A stretch of 37,515 nucleotides of DNA from Crocosphaera sp. GTDB lineage: Bacteria; Cyanobacteriota; Cyanobacteriia; Cyanobacteriales; Microcystaceae. Numbering within the stretch: the stretch's first letter is position 1; each line of letters opens with the position of its first letter. The translations under genes were made by a program, and so were the position numbers. Where the stretch lies: assembly GCA_030065735.1 (NCBI GenBank), contig JASJDD010000007.1, positions 1 to 37,515 on the forward strand, read 5' to 3'. Positions 7,993-16,756 of this stretch are shown piece by piece. The notes under the pieces were generated by a model. The model made no database searches, was not told where the DNA came from, and worked only from the letters and a program-made list of their open reading frames with translations.

Positions 7993-9159
7993 TTATGATT
8001 GCTTTTTCCGTTTTAGTCCTAATCCTAAACCACCAACGGCAAGAAGTCCAAGAATAGTACCAGGTTCAGGAGTTTTTTTCGTTACTTTGAGTCCTGCTAC
8101 GTCTCCAGATGTACCTTCATCTGGAAGAAAACCTGTAATTCCCTGAGTTTTAGCCCAAGGATAGTTTACCTTAAGCCATAAACAATTTGTATGATTAGGA
8201 TTAGTTTCGCACACTGGATCTATAAGACCAGCTTCAACTGCTTTTACATTGAATTCTTCTTCTGTGTGAGCCGTTAAATATAGTAGTGAGGACGTACCTC
8301 TTTCACCAGGACCCTGTTGACCATCTGAATCATCGTCAATTGTGGGGATTGGATTAGTATTCCATAACCAAGTGTAGCCATTGGTAGGTGAAGGACCACC
8401 TTGACGCTCTACTTCGTTATGCTGGACAATTCCATAGTTGACTTCTGTAGGTTCAACTGCACCTGAATAGAAAATAAATCCTTTAAAATCCGAGTCTAAA
8501 ACATCTGGCATCCAGTTACCAGGACAACCAGGAACCCCAGAAATACATCCTGTTCCATTGTCTTTTCGGGAACCTCCTGGTGGCTCGGGTATTGCTCCGA
8601 AGTTATCATTTATATCTGTACTGGCTGTGTGTGGTGGAGACTCTGGGATAGTGATAAGATCAGGATCGCCAAATACTGTATCTGCAATCCAACCGGCGGA
8701 AGAGTATAAGCTAGGCCCATTCCAAGGTATTCCTACATTACCAATTTTTTCCTCTTCTGCAACGGCAAACAATCTTAGTGGCTCTTCAAAAACTGTTAGT
8801 GGATCTGTATTGACAACTTGGTAAAAGAATACATAGGGAGCGTCTAAATCAGGATTATTAGCTACTAGGCTAGGATTTAATTCTAATTCCGTTACCCAAT
8901 TATTAGTACTAGGTTGATAGACAGCAAAACTTACAGTAGAGTCACAAAAAGGACACTGTAAGCTGGCAAAATCAGGTGGATTATTAGGTAAAACATTTGG
9001 TTCATCAACTCCAAAATCTCCAGGATCAGGGGAAGCAAATATACTGTAACCCTGATCTACAAACATTCCAGCTTGAGCGTTAGTTTGAAATCCGATTCCT
9101 CCAATTCCTCCAACTATTCCAAAAATCGCCAATTTAGATAAGAGATTGAGTTTATTCAT
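7993..9159 (-). CDS. PEP-CTERM sorting domain-containing protein
   Basis: A 388-aa exported protein. It has an N-terminal signal peptide (LLSKLAIFGIVGGIGGIGF, cleavage near NAQAG) and a C-terminal sorting signal: TPEPGTILGL, a hydrophobic stretch LLAVGGLGLGL, then KRKKQS. Such tails are handled by exosortase-type systems and are linked to the outer surface or extracellular matrix. The middle is acidic and rich in Pro, Asn and Gly, with a CPFCDS pair (about 69-74) and four further cysteines (CISGVPGC and CETNPNHTNC), perhaps disulfide bonded. I recognise no catalytic domain. A strong TGAGGAG Shine-Dalgarno precedes the ATG. Confidence 0.85.
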   Translation of the reverse strand: MNKLNLLSKLAIFGIVGGIGGIGFQTNAQAGMFVDQGYSIFASPDPGDFGVDEPNVLPNNPPDFASLQCPFCDSTVSFAVYQPSTNNWVTELELNPSLVANNPDLDAPYVFFYQVVNTDPLTVFEEPLRLFAVAEEEKIGNVGIPWNGPSLYSSAGWIADTVFGDPDLITIPESPPHTASTDINDNFGAIPEPPGGSRKDNGTGCISGVPGCPGNWMPDVLDSDFKGFIFYSGAVEPTEVNYGIVQHNEVERQGGPSPTNGYTWLWNTNPIPTIDDDSDGQQGPGERGTSSLLYLTAHTEEEFNVKAVEAGLIDPVCETNPNHTNCLWLKVNYPWAKTQGITGFLPDEGTSGDVAGLKVTKKTPEPGTILGLLAVGGLGLGLKRKKQS

Positions 9160-9490
9160 GAATACTCCTCAAAAAAAGTGGGTTTTCTGAAAATGCTAAA
9201 TAAAGCACAAAAATTTTGCAAGTAATCTAAAATACTTGTAATAAGTCTAAATACCTCTCAATCCAGACCTTGACCCTTATGTCAAAGCTAATTATAGTTA
9301 ACCTTAGATATTTCCAGTTCAAGTCATAGTTTTAACTTAATTAATCGAATTATTTTTGATAAACCTTATAAAACCTTGATAATCGTTTTTGTTTCTTAAA
9401 GTTAAAGTTCAATTAAGTTACAAAATTTAATATTTCTTCATATCATCTAGTTAATAAATAATTAATAATCGTAGTCGTTATGAGTTAGTC

Positions 9491-9585
9491 ATAAAACCCT
9501 TTTGCTACAATATTTAGAAGAAAAAGGAGTAAAACTTGAGCCTCGCGTTATTAATTTTGGAACTACTAACGTTATCAGATTATGA
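9491..9585 (+). pseudogene. probable gene remnant (C-terminal fragment)
   Basis: An open stretch without a start codon of ordinary type reads LLLQYLEEKGVKLEPRVINF then GTTNVIRL-stop, and is preceded in frame by stops. It looks like the tail of a former protein and is followed 31 nt later by a good terminator, as expected for a decayed gene. The parent family was not identified. Confidence 0.35.
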
Positions 9586-9616
9586 TAGAACTAATATACT
9601 GTAAATTGACAGCTTT

Positions 9617-9649
9617 ATCACATGATGGCAACTTTATGTGATTTTTTTT
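9617..9649 (+). terminator. rho-independent terminator
   Basis: ATCACAT/ATGTGAT stem with a 12-nt loop followed by eight Ts. It faces the plus strand, where the only upstream candidate is the gene remnant ending at 9585. The rest of the 9160-9710 gap is AT-rich and holds the PEP-CTERM gene promoter; nothing else was recognised. Confidence 0.6.
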
Positions 9650-9710
9650 ACATATTTTTACGATAAGAATTGTTAAAATAGAGAAAAAAGAAAAAAAGAG
9701 GAAAAATAAT

Positions 9711-10178
9711 ATGAGTTTAAAACCAGGAATATCGTTACAGAAACTCGAATCAATACAAGGGGGAATGTCACAATTTTACACCCCACAATCTAGTGATGAG
9801 ACAATGTTAGTACAAGTTCCTAGTGGAACCATTGACGAACTGTTTGTGCATCATTTCCAAACCGATCAATTATTAGTGGTTCGAGGTAGTTTTATTCTGG
9901 TGGCTCTCCATAATAAGCAATATCATTATATCCCATTAAGTGAATATAATCCTCAAGTCATTACCATTCCTCCAGGAGTTCCTCATGGGGCGATCAATTT
10001 GAGTTCAGACGACTGTTTAGTGGTCAATGCTGTTTTACGTCATGGGGAATCTCATCCTTTAGATTATCGACCGATGAAACCTTCTATTCCTTATAATTTT
10101 AAGAAAATTAGCCATGTTTTAGAAGAGTTATACAAGCTTAAATTAGAAGCAAAAAACAAAGTTTTATTAGAAGCATAA
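9711..10178 (+). CDS. cupin-fold protein
   Basis: A 155-aa soluble protein with a single beta-barrel (cupin) domain. Motif 1 region: HHFQTDQLLVVRGSFILVAL (about 45-64). Motif 2 region: TIPPGVPHGAINL (about 85-97). It resembles the dTDP-sugar epimerase-like RmlC fold proteins, but the catalytic residues of RmlC are not clearly present, so the substrate is unknown. An AGAGGAAAAATA Shine-Dalgarno region supports the start. Stand-alone gene between the gene remnant and the apocarotenoid oxygenase. Confidence 0.7.
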   Translation: MSLKPGISLQKLESIQGGMSQFYTPQSSDETMLVQVPSGTIDELFVHHFQTDQLLVVRGSFILVALHNKQYHYIPLSEYNPQVITIPPGVPHGAINLSSDDCLVVNAVLRHGESHPLDYRPMKPSIPYNFKKISHVLEELYKLKLEAKNKVLLEA

Positions 10179-10223
10179 TTTTTCTTATAATAAAACGGCT
10201 GATTGGTAGGGAAAATTCTTCAA

Positions 10224-10290
10224 GAAGTCAGAAGTTTCTCACTCCGTTCCGGCGCAGCGAGGAACTTCTGACTTCTGACTTCTGACTTCG
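10224..10290. repeat. dispersed repeat, chimeric inverted copy
   Basis: GAAGTCAGAAGTTTCTCACT and CCGTTCCGGCG are followed by GCGAGGAACTTC and three TGACTTC units. Forward and reverse halves of the element meet, so the whole block is nearly palindromic and could form a large hairpin between the cupin and oxygenase genes. Confidence 0.75.
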
Positions 10291-10359
10291 TTAAAGCGGG
10301 GTTCACGGAACCTTATTTCTACTTCTAGAAGTAGAAAGTCATAAGCTTGTATTAGGTAA

Positions 10360-11844
10360 CTATAAAAACACCTCAGATGTCCAGTTTCCGTGAAGTCCGT
10401 AGGGAATATGATGTTTAAGATGTAAAGTGGCAATGGGTTCTTTTTCTAAGTTCTCACCATCTAAAATAACGATATCAGAACGGTGTTTATCACCATCATA
10501 AACCATTACCAAAAGCCATCCTTCATCTTCAGAGATTGCATCAGGTTTGGGTACAAAAATCGGTTCTCCGACATAACCTTGTGGGGCAAAAGAGTGTAAC
10601 TGTTTTTTACCTGTTAATAAGTCTAGTTTAAGGATAGCTTGTAAGGGAGCATTTCCTTGTTCATTATGAGCAGTTCCTGTAAATAAATAACGATAGTTTC
10701 TACCCACGTTGTTAGGGTTAATATAGGGAAACTCACAACAACGACTTGCTATCATTTCTTTGTCAACAGTTTCCTGATCTAAATTAATTTTAAACCGCCA
10801 TATTTGTCCAGGATCTAAACTTTCAAAATCAGTTTCTTTATAATGTCTATCAGGTTGAATTTGGGGGAGAGAATCATAACAAATTGAATCTAAATAGATG
10901 TTATTTCCCTCTTCATAAGCATTAACATGATGAAAGACAAAACCTGAATTTATTTCTAAAATTTTCACCTTTTCATAAGGATAAGTTCGAGGAATGATAA
11001 TCAATTTGCTCGATTTATCAGCATGAAAACTAACACATTCCCCTGCACCTTTCAACCCAAAAAGAAAGGGAAAAGGGTTAAAGCTAACAGAGTTTTGTAA
11101 CAAGAGACAATAATGAGGGGTAATGGCAAAATCATGGATAAAAGAAAAGCCAGGAACAACGTGAGAATGACTACGTAATAAGCTACCATCTGGCGCAAAT
11201 TCATAGATAGTAATTTTACTCGAAAGTCCTGGTTTAATGGAATAATTGACTAAGCAAGGTTGACCTTTATCTAATTCACAACTAGGATCAAAACACGGGT
11301 GTGCAGCAATAGAATCACCTGGATTTAATACGCCATCTAAATAGTCTATTCCAATGGTTTCTAAGGTGTTAGGATCGAGTCGATAAGGTTCGGCTGCTTC
11401 CCAAAGTGCGAGCAATTTTTTGCCCCAGTAAATTACATTGGTGTTGGCAATATTTTTTATATTAATATCAAAAAGATTATTGATCCATCCTCCTGGCTTT
11501 TGGGTTCCAAATACACCTCGATAGATCATTTTCCCTGATTTTTGCTCTTGAACATAACCTTCTGTGCGAACAAAACAGTTACGAAAATGGACTTTTCCAT
11601 TCGGCAGAAAAGAAATGGCACAAATCATTCCATCCCCATCAAAAGGATGTTGTAAAGGTGTTCCTTGTACATCTAATAAACCTGGACCATTTCTGAATAA
11701 AGTTCCTTGTAATTGTTCAGGAATGTTTCCTTCTATATCGTTAATAAAATAGTCATACTCATTGGGCTGAGACTCATAACCTTGTTGCCATTTTTGAAGG
11801 TTATAAGATAAGTTTTCTTTTTGTTTACTAATTAAATTGGTCAT
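10360..11844 (-). CDS. diox1: apocarotenoid-15,15'-oxygenase (carotenoid oxygenase family)
   Basis: Non-haem Fe(II) dioxygenase expected to cleave beta-apocarotenals at the 15,15' bond to yield retinal. At 494 aa it matches the length of the Synechocystis enzyme and follows it closely from memory. The four iron-binding histidines are present: His182 (AAHP), His237 (FIHDFA), His305 (FVFHH) and His485 (YGLHGNW). RNGPGLL and HPFDGDGM (about 66-73) are also conserved. The gene follows a BT1-type transporter gene by 24 nt, so both are probably one transcript. Retinal could serve a rhodopsin, but no rhodopsin gene is in this window. Confidence 0.92.
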   Translation of the reverse strand: MTNLISKQKENLSYNLQKWQQGYESQPNEYDYFINDIEGNIPEQLQGTLFRNGPGLLDVQGTPLQHPFDGDGMICAISFLPNGKVHFRNCFVRTEGYVQEQKSGKMIYRGVFGTQKPGGWINNLFDINIKNIANTNVIYWGKKLLALWEAAEPYRLDPNTLETIGIDYLDGVLNPGDSIAAHPCFDPSCELDKGQPCLVNYSIKPGLSSKITIYEFAPDGSLLRSHSHVVPGFSFIHDFAITPHYCLLLQNSVSFNPFPFLFGLKGAGECVSFHADKSSKLIIIPRTYPYEKVKILEINSGFVFHHVNAYEEGNNIYLDSICYDSLPQIQPDRHYKETDFESLDPGQIWRFKINLDQETVDKEMIASRCCEFPYINPNNVGRNYRYLFTGTAHNEQGNAPLQAILKLDLLTGKKQLHSFAPQGYVGEPIFVPKPDAISEDEGWLLVMVYDGDKHRSDIVILDGENLEKEPIATLHLKHHIPYGLHGNWTSEVFL

Positions 11845-11868
11845 AATTGTGATTCTTTTTAAAAGGGT

Positions 11869-13323
11869 TTACTTCTTGTCATAAGTAACAAATTCAGGTA
11901 CAACTTCAGGTATTATAGCATCATCAGGAAACGCTCCTAAAGCATGATGTTCATAAGCTTCTCCCACATAAGTTGTGTTGTCTTGCTTGTCTTTTCCTTG
12001 AACTTGGGGATCGCCATTGGGTAACCACTTCACCAATGGTAAGGGTAATAAAGTTGATAGGTTTGTGATAATTACCAGTAACCACAGATGATTAAAATTA
12101 GTTTCAGTTACTCCTAACCAATGGGTTATTAAAGCTCCTAATTCATGGGATAATAAACTGGCTAAGTTACTAATGGACATCAATAAAGCAAACAGGGTGG
12201 CTTCGATGCCTTTAGGACATAATCTAGCTGATAATACTAAGATGGGTAAAAAAGCAATTTGACCAGCGACAGTTAAAATCAAACTGTCCCCTAAACTGAA
12301 CCAATGATCATCAATTCCTATTAATCGGTTAGTATGGGTAACTAACAATAACATGGTCATACCTAAAGCAGACGAAATAACCACACTCCAACCTAAGATA
12401 TTTCTAAAAGAAACATTTTTAAGAAATTTTTGATAAATAAATACCCCTAACAATGCAGCAACGCTAGTCACCAAACGAACTCGCCCTAAAAATTCCGCTT
12501 CAAAGCCTAATTCATTAGTGGTAAAATAAAAGAAAGCAGAGTCAGCATTAGGCGTAGCTTGCCAAAGAAAAACGAAGGCGGTTGGCAGTAAAATTGATTT
12601 CTGTTTAATAGCTTGCCATAACTGTTTTATTTGCTGTTTAACTAAAGACTGCTTCTGTTGAGAAACTAACTCATCTTTACTAACAGGTTCCTCCGCAATA
12701 AACCAAGCTGCTAAACACACAATAAAAGGAAAAATTGCAGTAATTTCAAATACAGTTTGATTGCTAAATTGTTCTAATAACCAACCACTCAAGTAAGCTG
12801 TAATTAACCCCCCAAAAGCAGACATTCCCCATGTTAAGGATTGTAACGATCCTGCTCGACCTAAAGACTCATTTCTCGCCCTTTCTACCACCAAGGAGTC
12901 AACAATAACATCGCTAATAGCAACAGAAATAGAGGTTAATAATAGCGCAACAGTGGCTAACCAAGCATTAGTGACGACTGTCGCTAATAATATCCAGGCT
13001 AAACTGCCTAATAGTCCTGAAAGCACCAGATAAGGGCGACGACGATAGCTAAATATCGGTAAAACGTCCGAAATGAACCCAAAAAGTGGTTTTATCACCC
13101 AAGGCACTGCAGCAATACCCAATAATGCACCCATTTGTGCTGGGTTTAACCCTAAATCATCCTTAAGGAAGAAACTGACAGCTAAACGAGCTAAACCTAA
13201 GATTCCTTGGACAAAATAGACGCTAAGGATGGCAAATAGTTCGGGACTAGGTTTATTCCCGAATAATACCGTCTCTTTAAACGTCCTTTTCAATTGTCTG
13301 AGGGGAGAAAGAGTAGAACTCAT
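11869..13323 (-). CDS. folate/biopterin transporter family protein (BT1, MFS)
   Basis: A 484-aa polytopic inner-membrane protein with about 12 helices. Family hallmarks are the N-terminal YFVQGILGLARLAVSFFLKD, PAQMGALLGIAAVPWVIKPL, FGFISDVLPIFSYRRRPYL, and SDVIVDSLVVERAR in the first half. BT1 proteins of cyanobacteria and plastids move folates or pterins; the substrate here is inferred. The C-terminal tail after about 440 is hydrophilic. It heads a likely operon with the apocarotenoid oxygenase. Why a folate carrier should accompany a carotenoid enzyme is not evident. Confidence 0.9.
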   Translation of the reverse strand: MSSTLSPLRQLKRTFKETVLFGNKPSPELFAILSVYFVQGILGLARLAVSFFLKDDLGLNPAQMGALLGIAAVPWVIKPLFGFISDVLPIFSYRRRPYLVLSGLLGSLAWILLATVVTNAWLATVALLLTSISVAISDVIVDSLVVERARNESLGRAGSLQSLTWGMSAFGGLITAYLSGWLLEQFSNQTVFEITAIFPFIVCLAAWFIAEEPVSKDELVSQQKQSLVKQQIKQLWQAIKQKSILLPTAFVFLWQATPNADSAFFYFTTNELGFEAEFLGRVRLVTSVAALLGVFIYQKFLKNVSFRNILGWSVVISSALGMTMLLLVTHTNRLIGIDDHWFSLGDSLILTVAGQIAFLPILVLSARLCPKGIEATLFALLMSISNLASLLSHELGALITHWLGVTETNFNHLWLLVIITNLSTLLPLPLVKWLPNGDPQVQGKDKQDNTTYVGEAYEHHALGAFPDDAIIPEVVPEFVTYDKK

Positions 13324-13365
13324 GAAGATAAGTAAAGTTTTGTGACTTTATCTATCATAGATCAG

Positions 13366-13426
13366 TTAGCAGTTATCAGTTATCAGTCATCAGTTGATCA
13401 CTGGTCACTGGTCACTGTTCACTATC
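13366..13426. repeat. CAGTTATCAGT / CACTGGTCACTG tandem repeats in divergent promoter region
   Basis: Same repeat family as at 284-330, located between the divergent BT1 and moeB genes. It occupies much of the 170-bp gap and leaves about 65 bp for the moeB promoter. Confidence 0.8.
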
Positions 13427-13493
13427 AGTAAAATCTGCTAAAATGATGATCCACGCCCCTCAAAGAAAACCGTGCGTTTGATTAGGTCAATTC

Positions 13494-14678
13494 ATGCCAA
13501 CGCCTATGCTAAATCCTAATTTAGAAGCAATAGAACTCAATAAAAAAGAGATTGAAAGATACTCTCGCCACATTATCTTGCCAGAAGTGGGGCTAGACGG
13601 TCAAAAACGCTTGAAAGCTGCCAGTGTTCTCTGTATTGGAACCGGAGGCTTAGGATCGCCCCTTTTACTATACCTTGCTGCTGCTGGTATTGGACGTATT
13701 GGAATTGTTGATTTTGATATTGTTGACAGTTCTAACTTACAGCGTCAGATTATTCATGGAACCTCTTGGGTAGGTAAACCGAAGATCCAATCAGCGAAAG
13801 ACCGAATTTTAGAGATAAATCCCGCTTGTCAGGTAGATTTATACGAAACTCGTCTTTCTTCGGAAAATGCTCTCAAGATCATGGAACCTTATGACGTGAT
13901 CGTAGACGGAACCGATAACTTCCCCACTCGTTACCTCACCAATGATGCTTGTGTCTTATTGAATAAACCCAACGTTTATGGGTCAATTTTCCGTTTTGAA
14001 GGCCAAGCAACCGTATTTAACTACGAAGGGGGTCCCAACTACCGTGACTTATATCCTGAACCGCCTCCACCTGGAATGGTTCCCTCCTGCGCAGAAGGGG
14101 GCGTTTTAGGGGTATTGCCCGGCATTATCGGCACCATTCAAGCTACTGAAACCATTAAAATCATTTTAGGGGCAAAAAATACCCTCAGTGGGCGTTTATT
14201 GTTGTACAATGCTTGGGATATGACTTTTCGGGAACTGAAACTGCGACCGAACCCAGAACCACCTATAATTGAGGAATTGGTCGATTATGAGCAGTTTTGT
14301 GGCATTCCCCAAGCACAAGCAGCAGCAACGGAAGAAAAAGCAGCCATTCCTGAAATTAGCGTCAAGGATCTCAAAGAATTAATGGAACATGGGGCTGATG
14401 CTTTTGTATTAATTGATGTTCGCAACGTTAATGAATACGAAATTGCCCGCATTCCTGGTTCTGTCTTAGTTCCCCTACCTGATATCGAACAAGGTTCAGG
14501 AGTCCAAAAAGTGAAAGAATTGGCTAAAGATCACCGGGTTATTGCCCATTGCAAGATGGGAGGGCGATCAGCAAAAGCTTTAAAAATTCTTCAAGAAGCG
14601 GGAATAGAAGGAACCAACGTTAAAGGTGGTATCACCGCTTGGAGTCAAGAAGTTGATCCAGATGTCCCTCAATACTAA
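13494..14678 (+). CDS. moeB: MoeB-type molybdopterin-synthase adenylyltransferase with rhodanese domain
   Basis: E1-like enzyme that adenylates the C-terminal glycine of a ubiquitin-like sulfur carrier (MoaD or ThiS type) and, through its rhodanese domain, passes on sulfur for molybdopterin or thiamine synthesis. The ThiF/MoeB domain (about 17-265) shows RYSRHIILPEVG, the nucleotide loop GTGGLGSP, and PPPPGMVPSCAEGGVLG. The rhodanese domain (about 285-394) has the active loop HCKMGGRS with Cys353. The zinc-binding CxxC pairs of E. coli MoeB are absent (GPNYRDLYPEP; QFCGI), as in MoeZ-type proteins. A strong terminator follows. Stand-alone gene. Confidence 0.92.
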   Translation: MPTPMLNPNLEAIELNKKEIERYSRHIILPEVGLDGQKRLKAASVLCIGTGGLGSPLLLYLAAAGIGRIGIVDFDIVDSSNLQRQIIHGTSWVGKPKIQSAKDRILEINPACQVDLYETRLSSENALKIMEPYDVIVDGTDNFPTRYLTNDACVLLNKPNVYGSIFRFEGQATVFNYEGGPNYRDLYPEPPPPGMVPSCAEGGVLGVLPGIIGTIQATETIKIILGAKNTLSGRLLLYNAWDMTFRELKLRPNPEPPIIEELVDYEQFCGIPQAQAAATEEKAAIPEISVKDLKELMEHGADAFVLIDVRNVNEYEIARIPGSVLVPLPDIEQGSGVQKVKELAKDHRVIAHCKMGGRSAKALKILQEAGIEGTNVKGGITAWSQEVDPDVPQY

Positions 14679-14702
14679 TATTAACTAATTGCCGTCAAGA
14701 TT

Positions 14703-14736
14703 AACCTACTTCTAGTGTTTTAGAGGTGGGTTTTTT
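14703..14736 (+). terminator. rho-independent terminator of moeB
   Basis: AACCTACTTCTA pairs over 12 positions (with G-T pairs) with TAGAGGTGGGTT across a 6-nt loop, followed by a T-run. It starts 24 nt after the moeB stop. Confidence 0.85.
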
Positions 14737-14800
14737 CAGTTATCAGTCATCAGTTATCAGTTAAATTTATTGGTTATTCATCACTATTTACTCCTTACTG
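14737..14800. repeat. CAGTTATCAGTCATCAG tandem repeat
   Basis: Another copy of the ATCAGTT family, between the moeB terminator and the 3' end of the 435-aa gene. Confidence 0.7.
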
Positions 14801-16108
14801 TTAACTGAATTTAGCTAAGACAGCTTTCATACCTAACCCTATACATCCTAACATAAATATCATGATGATAGGAAAAGCAATGAATTTTATCAAGGAGTCA
14901 TCACATAGTTTCACTATAAATGGATTAGGTATTACTTCGGTAATAGCTTTACATTTTTTGCCCTCATCGTCAATTAAGGACATTAATGCAGTTCCTGTTC
15001 CCACTAAGGTTACTATGTTTTGAAAGTTGCGATCGCGTTTAGCTGTTTCTGCTTCTATGTGACTGCGAATAATATTAATATTACTTTCTAATAATCTTAA
15101 CCCCAGTTCCATATTTTCATAATCTTTTTCTATCTGTACTATATATTTTTGTTCAGATAATTCACTAAATTTTTTTAAAAATTCTAAGCCATCGGATTCT
15201 AGAATTTTGTTTCTAATGATTTCTAAACGAGTTTTATAGTTAATTAAGTTGATATCTAAAATTTGTTTTTGAAAGTTAAGTTTAGGAAGATCGATAGTAT
15301 AAGTTTCTACAATTTTCTCAACCTCTTCTAATTTTTTATCAGTACTTAGCTTTTTATTTTTATTAAAATGTTTTTTATTTTCTTCAGTTTTTCGATAATA
15401 TTTAACTAGATTTTTTTTGATGAAACGACTCTGGGTATAAGCGAATAAAATTTTATGTTTATAATAAAATAGTCCTAGCCAATCTTTGTATAAATTAGCT
15501 GCTTTTTCCATATTTTCCAGGTTAGGATAGATAATAATAATAATATTTAAGTTGATTTCTTGATCGGGTTTATATTGCGAAAGTTCAAAAATTTCTCCTT
15601 CAAAGAAGCTTCCCTTTCCTTGTAAATCTTGTTCAAAATTAGCATTCTCTAAGAACAAATGATAACAAAATTTAGCAATTTTTTGGGGAGAGTTTTCACT
15701 ATTTTCGGCAAGACAACCTGATAACATCCATGTTTGTCCTATGGTAGCAGGTTTTCCTTGTAATTTGGATTCAATTTCTTCTTTAAGAATAGCAAAACTA
15801 TCAACAGGTTGAGGTTCAGTTAAATTATCAATAGAACAATCTATTTGTAATCCATAAGTATCATTTAAACGAACAGGATAATAGTATCCTTCTAGGTTTC
15901 TATTTTTGTTAGTAAAATCAATGGTTTTTTGGTTAGGAAGTAGTTCTAAATATTCGATTTCTATGTCAGGATCAACTAACTTAGTATTTTCAGGAAGTTT
16001 ACTGCGAAAATAATCTTCAAGTTGACGATTTTCTTCGTCTGTTGCATTCAGCGAACTTTTTAAATCATAGACAAATAAGTCAATAGTTGGGTAGATAATA
16101 TCGCTCAT
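14801..16108 (-). CDS. unknown C-tail-anchored protein, partner of the caspase-STAND locus
   Basis: A 435-aa protein of unknown function. The N-terminal half is mixed alpha/beta and starts MSDIIYPTIDLFVYDLKSSL; it contains GYYYPVRLNDTYGLQIDCS and TIGQTWMLSGCL. The middle (about 225-350) is lysine- and glutamate-rich helix, probably coiled coil. A C-terminal membrane helix (IAFPIIMIFMLGCIGLGMKAVL, about 409-430) ends five residues before the stop, so it is probably tail-anchored with its body in the cytoplasm. I recall similar proteins beside caspase or CHAT protease genes in cyanobacteria but know no name for them. It follows the 16133-16603 gene by 24 nt. Confidence 0.75.
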   Translation of the reverse strand: MSDIIYPTIDLFVYDLKSSLNATDEENRQLEDYFRSKLPENTKLVDPDIEIEYLELLPNQKTIDFTNKNRNLEGYYYPVRLNDTYGLQIDCSIDNLTEPQPVDSFAILKEEIESKLQGKPATIGQTWMLSGCLAENSENSPQKIAKFCYHLFLENANFEQDLQGKGSFFEGEIFELSQYKPDQEINLNIIIIIYPNLENMEKAANLYKDWLGLFYYKHKILFAYTQSRFIKKNLVKYYRKTEENKKHFNKNKKLSTDKKLEEVEKIVETYTIDLPKLNFQKQILDINLINYKTRLEIIRNKILESDGLEFLKKFSELSEQKYIVQIEKDYENMELGLRLLESNINIIRSHIEAETAKRDRNFQNIVTLVGTGTALMSLIDDEGKKCKAITEVIPNPFIVKLCDDSLIKFIAFPIIMIFMLGCIGLGMKAVLAKFS

Positions 16109-16132
16109 TGCATTGGTTGATAATATTCTAGA

Positions 16133-16603
16133 TTATTGACCCGAATTTCCTAACATTTGTTTCAACTTATCAAGACATGATACTGTTTTAACAGCAGTTT
16201 CTGGTTCTTCTGAACGACTCACTACAACCACAAGATTATTAATTTGACAATCGTAGTCGGTAGGTTTAGCTGTTGGTTTTGGTTTAAATCCTCTTGCTCT
16301 CACCGTATTATCCATAACCATTAAAGATTGAAGTTCTGTCTCTATTCCTGATAAGAATTGTGAGGTTTCTGGGAGTTGATCGAGTTGGGTTTTATACTGG
16401 GTATATTGTTGATTTAATTGGGGGTTAGACTGGATCATTTTTAATAACATGGGTTCCGTATAATCTGTCCATGCTAAGGGTTGTATATCTAACTGGTTGG
16501 CAATATCTGCTAAGATTTGTTTTTCGTTTTCATTAAGAGGGGTTTTGAGATCGCTTAATGCAAGTAAAAAAGCTAATCTGGTGTTGTACATTTGTGTATT
16601 CAT
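16133..16603 (-). CDS. unknown helical protein of the caspase-STAND locus
   Basis: About 156 aa from the chosen ATG (MNTQMYNTRLAFLLALSDLK); an ATG at 16636 in the same frame is possible but adds an unlikely leader. The N-terminal 90 residues are helical (NENEKQILADIANQL, LLKMIQSNPQLNQQYTQYK), like a small adaptor domain. A basic Pro-rich linker (RGFKPKPTAKPTDYD) precedes a short C-terminal strand/helix region with NNLVVVVSRSEEPETAVK. No catalytic motif, signal peptide or membrane segment. It is the first gene of a two-gene unit with the 435-aa protein and starts divergently from the caspase gene. An effector-associated adaptor is my best inference. Confidence 0.65.
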   Translation of the reverse strand: MNTQMYNTRLAFLLALSDLKTPLNENEKQILADIANQLDIQPLAWTDYTEPMLLKMIQSNPQLNQQYTQYKTQLDQLPETSQFLSGIETELQSLMVMDNTVRARGFKPKPTAKPTDYDCQINNLVVVVSRSEEPETAVKTVSCLDKLKQMLGNSGQ

Positions 16604-16693
16604 TGGGTGTTTCTGGGATGTGTAAAATAAAAGCAAAAAATTTATTAATTTTGATAAATTTATCTTTTGGCTAATTTAAGATAAGTGAGATAG

Positions 16694-16718
16694 CTTTAAC
16701 AGCCTTTTTTTGTTAAAG
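16694..16718. promoter_or_regulatory. inverted repeat operator candidate in divergent promoter
   Basis: Perfect 8-bp arms CTTTAACA/TGTTAAAG around 9 bp. It sits in the gap between the caspase gene and the divergent 156-aa gene. A TATAAA at 16741-16746 would be the -10 box of the caspase gene, placing the right arm near its -35. A shared repressor site is the simplest reading. Confidence 0.5.
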
Positions 16719-16756
16719 TACATCAGACTACAAATACGATTATAAAATAAAAGATT

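Noticed and set aside
13445..13481. Short ORF starting MMIHAPQRKPCV upstream of moeB
   Set aside because: Only 12 codons and no Shine-Dalgarno; more likely leader sequence of moeB.
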